From Acridotheres tristis (taxonomy: Eukaryota > Chordata > Aves > Passeriformes > Sturnidae): a stretch of DNA of 64,000 nt. The stretch lies in NCBI GenBank assembly GCA_037013685.1, contig CM072891.1:19878501-19942500 (forward strand). The letters run 5' to 3'. A program made the translations under genes and the position numbers. The notes below the pieces were generated by a model that worked only from the letters and a program-made list of their open reading frames with translations, made no database searches and had not been told where the DNA came from. Numbering within the stretch: position 1 is the stretch's first letter; the number at the start of each line of letters is the position of its first letter. Below, piece by piece: positions 60,401-64,000 of the stretch.

Positions 60401-63400
60401 ACTGATCATTTAAGGATGGATTATAACTTGCATGCCTTTGGGGTGGTTCTATTTTGGTTTAATATTTTTTCTCAGTTAAATGTAATCAGCAGTAAGGAGG
60501 AGGAAACTTACTCTTTGCATGAAAATTTCACTGGAAACTGGGGGAACACACATGTACTCTTGTGAAAGGGTAGCTCAGCTAAAGGTCTCCTTGTGGAATG
60601 CATTAAATTCTGCCCTGTGATATGAGAATGAATGTTTCTGCCTATAGGGGAGGATATATTTGAAATCTCAGGGCAGAATTTGACCCATTGACTGTACATG
60701 GGGAATATAAACACTGTGAGAGTTTGTGGGTTTTTTATGCCTGCTTTGCAAAATTTTAGTGGTGTGTGTGTGTATGGCTGAAAAGTAAAATCTACCCTGC
60801 AAATTCACACTGCTCGTCTATTCCTGCTTTGCCAAAACCCAGAAGAATGACATGCAGACCTGCACAGACTTCTAATGAACCTTTTCTTCCTATGAAGTAA
60901 TCCGTTTGTAATTTTACATTGCAAATGGATTTGAAGAGCAGCAGTAAATCTATATAGACATCAATGTTGTCTTCAAGGAAGAAAATGGCCTGAGCCATAG
61001 ATCTGGAAGGGAACTGAGCTTCTTTGGAAGTTAGCTGAACGTTGATGATGAGTTATGGAAGGTATTTCAGCAGGTTTCTGAACCACACTGTGTTTATTTC
61101 AAATGGCTGAAATACTGCTGTAGCAAAGGATGGGTCCAATGGTGCTTTGAGAGTGCTGGCTATGTTCATGTGCATATTTCCAATCAAGGTAAATCTCAAT
61201 ACACTGTGCTGTCAGGTTATGCTTTATGTCATATGATGATTACAAGTGTTTTTTAAGCACTGCACTATTATCATAAATCTGCCTTTTTTACCTTTCCTGT
61301 TCTGTGACTTCTCTTTATGTGTTATTTAAAATGTAAATATTTTACCTGTTTACTTCTTGACTTCATTCTTGGCTCCCTTTTTCCTCTCTGCCCCTCCTCC
61401 CCATTGGCTCAAAAGCTCTTTTGGTGTGTGAAATAACAGGTTTCTTGTTCTCATTCTCTTGCTTTCCATCTCAACTTGTTCCATGACACTTCACCCTGAA
61501 GTTCATGAGCCAGGTATGTGATATGACTTCTGGTTTACTCCACCTAGGTGCAACTCAGGAGTGTGTATGTGTGTGAGAGAGGGAGAGAACAAGAGTCCTG
61601 GGCTGGTAGAAGAGAAGAAAACAAGAAACAAACATTAACCACAATTCTCATTTGCAGTGCTCTTCTCCTTTAACCTCCATGCTTACTGCTACTTTAACAT
61701 TACAGCATTTTTAAGTCCTGACAGTCTCTCCAGTTTTCTCCTTGCCTTAGTTCACTAATTCCTTTATTTTTCCCCCCCTCATGCACTCCCTGGTCTCTTT
61801 CTCAGGATTCCAAGAGCTTTAAATAACTGTTTTGTTTTTTTTCTTCTATTTCCTGTCTTTCCATCACTCCTTGCACCATGACAACAGCAGAGGAAGCTCA
61901 TGAGGAAGGTATGTGATGTACCTACAGACCCTCATCCTTTTTCTCTTTCAGTGCTGGGGAAACAGTGTCGAAAACACTGACATTGTTCAAGAGAAAAGAG
62001 AGTATGGGAGGGAAATGATATCTCCAGATGGATTTCAATGAACATGGAGAAAGGGCTGTTTGCTAGCCAAATCAAATCACCAAAAAGGTGTTTTCTCTTC
62101 TTGTTCCATCTCCAAGGTTCCCAGCATAACAGGGAGGGAGTGGGGACAGGTGCTCTTAGAACAGTGATGGTTGTGGATTGACTACTGCACTTCTCTTTTT
62201 CTTTTGTGCTTCAACCTACAGCCAATGAAGAAGGAGAATACAATGATGGTAGCTCAGTGTTGTCTTAGGACAACAAAGTCATCTTGCTAACATCTCACTC
62301 TCTTTTATGTGTCTGTTTTTGTTCCTCACTTTATTTCAAACTCAGGAACTGGGCCAAAACATCTCTGCTGCAAAGAATCGCTCACTGTGCATATCCAGTC
62401 ACCCTTGGGGAGTCATTAGTGTATTGAGAAGCCTCTACATCCTCATTAGGATAGTAGATGGTGAAAATCAAGCTCTAGAAGCTTGCTCTGGACTTGTCTT
62501 TCAGCCAGAATCTGTTGTGTCCTAGCTCTCATCAGCAAAATGTCTCTATCCCCCCAAAACCAGGAGAGAGTCTCTTAAATCACAGTGCAATATTTGAAAA
62601 TCGAGCTGAGCCCTGCATAGAAATGCATCCCTCACACAGCCTTGGGTGGTTATGGGCTCCAGGCCTGAATCTACAGAAATGTAAACTGCTCAAGCCATGC
62701 ACTTAAAATTGTGCAAAGCATTAAACATCTATTCAGATGGGTGGAGCTAAATACAGGCTGGCTGTAATACTGGGTTGAGTGGGTGCTGGAGCACACTGGT
62801 AGGGACAGGACTTATGTGAAAGGACCAAACCTAAAGGTGTGCAGGGTCAGTGCTGCTCTTGTAGAAGATAACTTAGCCCCTCCCTGGCCAGTTTAAACAT
62901 AAAGAAAGTTCTCGTGGAGTTTTAGAGGCTGTTGTAATAACTGGGTTCTTCCTGGCTGCCCCAGCCCCTAGAACACCCAGGCAGCTGCTTCGAAAGACAA
63001 AGCCCAACGTCACTTGAAAACACCCTGCATTTTCTGTGTTTCTTGTTTTGTTTCATTTTGCTTTTGTAGATTTTTTTTGGTTGTTGTTCTTTTGTTTTAT
63101 TTTTTTTGCTCGCTTTTCAGGCTTCTTTTTTAATTTAGGGAAATACCCCGAGGACCTTCCTGAGCCCCTCTTTGTCTTTCTTTTTCTCATTCTTTTGTTT
63201 TTAATAGCATATTGATTTCCTCTTTTTCCCAAGGACACAGTGTGAGTTAGATATGTTGCTTCTGAGAAGTGGGATTAAGGGAGGGTGTTTAGGGATTTCT
63301 GAGTGAAATAAAGGCAGTTCAGATGGATTCCCAGAGAAGGAGAGCACCGTGTGAATATCTCAGAGACTGGGCAGGAGAGAGCAGGGTGGTGGTATTTCAG

Positions 63401-64000
63401 TGGTGTATCCTCTCCCTGTGCTAAGCCTTTTGGAAACCAGAACCTCAAAGACTCTCTAATCACCAGGGCAGTGAACTTGGAATTGCAGCGTCTCTTGCCT
63501 TCTTTTGGCAGGGTTGTATGTGGGGATTTTATCTCAGCCCCGTGGTTCATAGTCAGAATGACTGCAATGTCAGTCAAAATCCGCCATAGGAACAGGAATT
63601 TGCTGTGGCAGTTCCTGCTTGTCAACAAATTTTGGCCCAGTTCCTTGACTCGGTGTCCTGAAAGAAGGGGCATTTCAAAATAAATCCCCATTCCTGGACT
63701 GCTTTTGGTTCATACAGTATGGACAAAGGCTGGGTCGTGCACTGCAGAGGATAGATTTTTTACTGTTTAATTTTTAATAAAATGCCCCTTTTTCTGGTTT
63801 TCTGCAGGTACCTTTAAGAATTCTAACTACAATTTCTTATTTCAAGAACAACTAACTTTAATTTTTTCATTTTTACAATTGTTTGTTGGAGTGCTGATTT
63901 GGTGGCAGCTGAAACCAAATTCACACAGTTACTGACAGACAGGTGTCGATCCTGGCAACCAAAGTCAACAAACAAAACCAGTCATTTCCCATCTACTCTT
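45425..64000 (+). CDS. TNNT3: TNNT3 gene, fast skeletal muscle troponin T (5' half; continues past window)
   Basis: Troponin T anchors the troponin complex to tropomyosin on the thin filament; the TNNT3 product is the fast-twitch isoform. The window contains exon 1 (non-coding), exon 2 with the ATG at 50201 (MSDTEEV), a 14-nt exon 3 (EQGE), an 18-nt exon 4 (EEYEEE) and ten cassette exons up to 62248. MSDTEEVE-GEEEYEEE is the N-terminus of avian fast troponin T. The N-terminal region is acidic, hypervariable and tuned by alternative splicing; it modulates Ca2+ sensitivity of contraction rather than binding tropomyosin. The conserved core that should follow (with the KLTAPKIPEGEKVDF block) was not found and must lie to the right. 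All cassettes are multiples of three between phase-1 introns. Confidence 0.93.
45490..50185. other. TNNT3: TNNT3 intron 1
   Basis: This 4.7-kb first intron contains a CR1 fragment near 46347, an AT-rich self-complementary patch at 46698-46745 and a T tract near 48428. I see no exon in it. Muscle enhancers often sit in such introns, but none is identifiable here with confidence. Confidence 0.65.
46347..46484 (+). mobile_element. CR1-type LINE 3' fragment (short)
   Basis: ACTCAGGGAGGTGCTGGAGT, then GATGTTCAAGAGGCACCTGG and GACTGGATGATATTGTTGGT, ending CCTTGATGATTCTAAG. These are diverged blocks of the CR1 3' end, in the order and spacing expected. It is a different subfamily from the two copies with TTTAAAGGTCC. 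Confidence 0.75.
50186..50220 (+). CDS. TNNT3: TNNT3 exon 2 (start codon exon)
   Basis: The acceptor CTCCTTTGTCTAG precedes 15 nt of 5'UTR and ATG at 50201. The coding part gives MSDTEE plus two bases of Val, then the donor GTAAGT. MSDTEEV is the conserved N-terminus of bird fast troponin T, so the start is secure. Confidence 0.93.
50712..50725 (+). CDS. TNNT3: TNNT3 exon 3 (14-nt micro-exon)
   Basis: TCCTCTCTGACAG|GGAGCAAGGAGAGG|GTAAGT. It completes Val, then encodes EQGE and one base of the next codon. Fourteen nucleotides change the phase from 2 to 1, so the exon must be constitutive for downstream exons to be read in frame. It corresponds to the EHGE segment of chicken fast troponin T. 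Confidence 0.88.
51365..51382 (+). CDS. TNNT3: TNNT3 exon 4 (18 nt, EEYEEE)
   Basis: CCATTTCAATGCAG|AAGAGTACGAAGAAGAAG|GTAACA. With the base carried over it encodes EEYEEE, which matches the EEYEEE of troponin T. Symmetrical phase 1-1 allows skipping without frameshift. Confidence 0.9.
53027..53038 (+). CDS. TNNT3: TNNT3 mini-exon a (12 nt, AQEE)
   Basis: CACCTGAAG|CTCAGGAAGAAG|GTATGT. Four residues, AQEE, in phase 1-1. The upstream TTCCATGACACTT and the downstream GTATGTGACATGGCTTCTG recur around other mini-exons. The AAG acceptor is weaker than CAG, as expected for a regulated cassette. Confidence 0.8.
53877..53894 (+). CDS. TNNT3: TNNT3 mini-exon b (18 nt, EEAQEE)
   Basis: TTTCCCACCCACAG|AAGAGGCTCAGGAAGAAG|GTAAGT. 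Encodes EEAQEE, like the EEAQEE block of mammalian TNNT3. Better acceptor (CAG) and donor (GTAAGT) than the 12-nt copies suggest more efficient inclusion. Confidence 0.85.
54296..54325. repeat. Perfect 14-bp palindrome with 2-nt spacer
   Basis: CAGATGGATTTTGA, then AG, then TCAAAATCCATCTG: the arms are exact reverse complements. It lies in the TNNT3 intron immediately left of the 47-bp tandem duplication. Confidence 0.95.
54330..54423. repeat. Perfect 47-bp tandem duplication
   Basis: Copies at 54330-54376 and 54377-54423 are identical. Each contains TACGTGCTTAGCCCTAC and ATATAACACATATGC. An AT-rich self-complementary stretch follows to about 54494. Absence of differences implies a recent event or polymorphism. 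Confidence 0.95.
54984..54995 (+). CDS. TNNT3: TNNT3 mini-exon c (12 nt, APPA)
   Basis: CACCTGACGAAG|CTCCTCCAGCAG|GTACGT. Encodes APPA in phase 1-1. It keeps the size, phase and AAG acceptor of the Glu-rich mini-exons, but the codons now give Pro. A CAG inside the exon offers an alternative acceptor that would leave only 3 nt. Confidence 0.7.
55538..55549 (+). CDS. TNNT3: TNNT3 mini-exon d (12 or 15 nt, AQEE or EAQEE)
   Basis: CACACCTAAAGAAG|CTCAGGAGGAAG|GTATGT. The tandem AAGAAG acceptor allows a 15-nt form from 55535 that adds one Glu. The downstream flank GTATGTGACATGACTCCTGA matches that of mini-exons a and i. Confidence 0.8.
56401..56412 (+). CDS. TNNT3: TNNT3 mini-exon e (12 nt, AHEE)
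   Basis: CACATGCTAAAG|CTCATGAGGAAG|GTATGT. Encodes AHEE, the unit that is amplified in chicken breast-muscle troponin T. Spliced to a VHEP exon it would give HEEVH, similar to the metal-binding HEEAH motif. Confidence 0.82.
57733..57744 (+). CDS. TNNT3: TNNT3 mini-exon f (12 or 15 nt, VHEP or EVHEP)
   Basis: CTTTTAAAGAAG|TCCATGAACCAG|GTATGT. Encodes VHEP, matching the EVHEP motif of vertebrate fast troponin T. The tandem AAGAAG acceptor permits a form from 57730 with an extra Glu. Confidence 0.82.
59381..59400 (+). pseudogene. TNNT3: Decayed TNNT3 mini-exon (relic of an AHEE copy)
   Basis: ACCAAG|CTCATG is followed directly by TTTGTGACATCTAAATTCC. Compared with mini-exon e and its flank, 7-9 bases covering the end of the exon and the GT donor are gone, while flanking intron resemblance continues. 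It cannot be spliced as a normal exon. Confidence 0.65.
60302..60313 (+). CDS. TNNT3: TNNT3 mini-exon h (12 nt, APPP)
   Basis: CCTACTAAATGAAG|CCCCCCCTCCAG|GTATGT. Encodes APPP in phase 1-1. The upstream CCTGACACATCCT and the downstream GTATGTGATTTAACTTCTAA keep the family flanks. The C run is prone to slippage. Confidence 0.65.
61411..61430 (+). pseudogene. TNNT3: Possible second decayed TNNT3 mini-exon
   Basis: CAAAAG|CTCTTTTG|GTGTGTGAAATAAC resembles CTAAAG|CTCATGAGGAAG|GTATGTGACATGAC with a 4-base loss. Use as an exon would shift the frame, so I read it as a relic. The resemblance is short. Confidence 0.35.
61502..61513 (+). CDS. TNNT3: TNNT3 mini-exon i (12 nt, VHEP)
   Basis: CACTTCACCCTGAAG|TTCATGAGCCAG|GTATGT. 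A second VHEP copy; it differs from mini-exon f at synonymous sites. Upstream TTCCATGACACTTC and downstream GTATGTGATATGACTTCTG match the flanks of mini-exon a. Confidence 0.82.
61891..61908 (+). CDS. TNNT3: TNNT3 mini-exon j (18 nt, EEAHEE)
   Basis: ATGACAACAGCAG|AGGAAGCTCATGAGGAAG|GTATGT. Encodes EEAHEE. The acceptor is a CAGCAG tandem, so a 21-nt form from 61888 with one extra Ala is possible. Confidence 0.82.
62222..62248 (+). CDS. TNNT3: TNNT3 candidate exon k (27 nt, ANEEGEYND)
   Basis: TGCTTCAACCTACAG|CCAATGAAGAAGG...ATGATG|GTAGCT. In the carried-over phase it encodes ANEEGEYND, acidic and in frame, with symmetrical phase 1-1. Its position after the mini-exon array and before the conserved core is where troponin T genes carry a developmentally regulated (fetal or y-type) exon. 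Donor strength is moderate. Confidence 0.6.
62249..64000. other. TNNT3: TNNT3 intron after the mini-exon array; no further exon seen
   Basis: I found no match to the conserved KLTAPKIPEGEKVDF core or to any acidic mini-exon. T-rich tracts occur near 63040-63200. The gene continues past the window edge. Confidence 0.6.

Noticed and set aside
63053..63238. Lys-rich 61-codon minus-strand frame
   Set aside because: It is the complement of a T-rich tract; low complexity, no gene evidence.

Overview
The window is vertebrate nuclear DNA, most likely avian. Genes are split into small exons with GT-AG introns, most of the sequence is non-coding, and three fragments carry the 3' end typical of CR1 retroposons (a core such as GATGACCTTTAAAGGTCC), the dominant bird and reptile LINE. 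The gene order LSP1, PRR33, TNNT3 is the amniote order known from human 11p15.5. The His-rich repeat cluster reported for fast troponin T of chicken-like birds is not visible, so I lean to a non-galliform bird (inference). No prokaryotic features, tRNA, rRNA or CRISPR array were seen.

Layout. Positions 1-11448 hold no exon I can prove; they are probably LSP1 5' intron or upstream sequence. From 11449 to 24100 nine exons on the + strand encode all but the extreme N-terminus of LSP1, an F-actin-binding leukocyte protein (331 residues visible). The last coding exon continues 25 nt past the stop to a splice donor. I propose that it joins a 3'UTR exon at 33748-35110 ending in an AATAAA signal. The 9.6-kb intron so formed contains PRR33 on the minus strand (28159-29766), a single-exon proline-rich reading frame with its own poly(A) signal.

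Positions 35111-45420 are intergenic, with simple repeats and no gene I can support. TNNT3 (fast skeletal troponin T) starts near 45425 behind a CCAAT and a TATA-like box. It has a non-coding exon 1, a start-codon exon at 50186, a 14-nt exon 3 and an 18-nt exon 4. Then follows an array of ten cassette exons of 12-27 nt between 53027 and 62248, all flanked by phase-1 introns, plus at least one decayed copy. The conserved tropomyosin- and troponin-binding exons lie beyond the right edge.

The most interesting part is the TNNT3 mini-exon array. Tiny exons encode four-residue units (AQEE, AHEE, VHEP, APPA, APPP). Many use AAG acceptors and share a downstream intronic flank, which points to repeated duplication of one exon-plus-intron unit, with relics showing loss. 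The LSP1 and PRR33 genes are ordinary, but the antisense nesting of PRR33 in an LSP1 3'UTR intron is worth confirming with RNA data.
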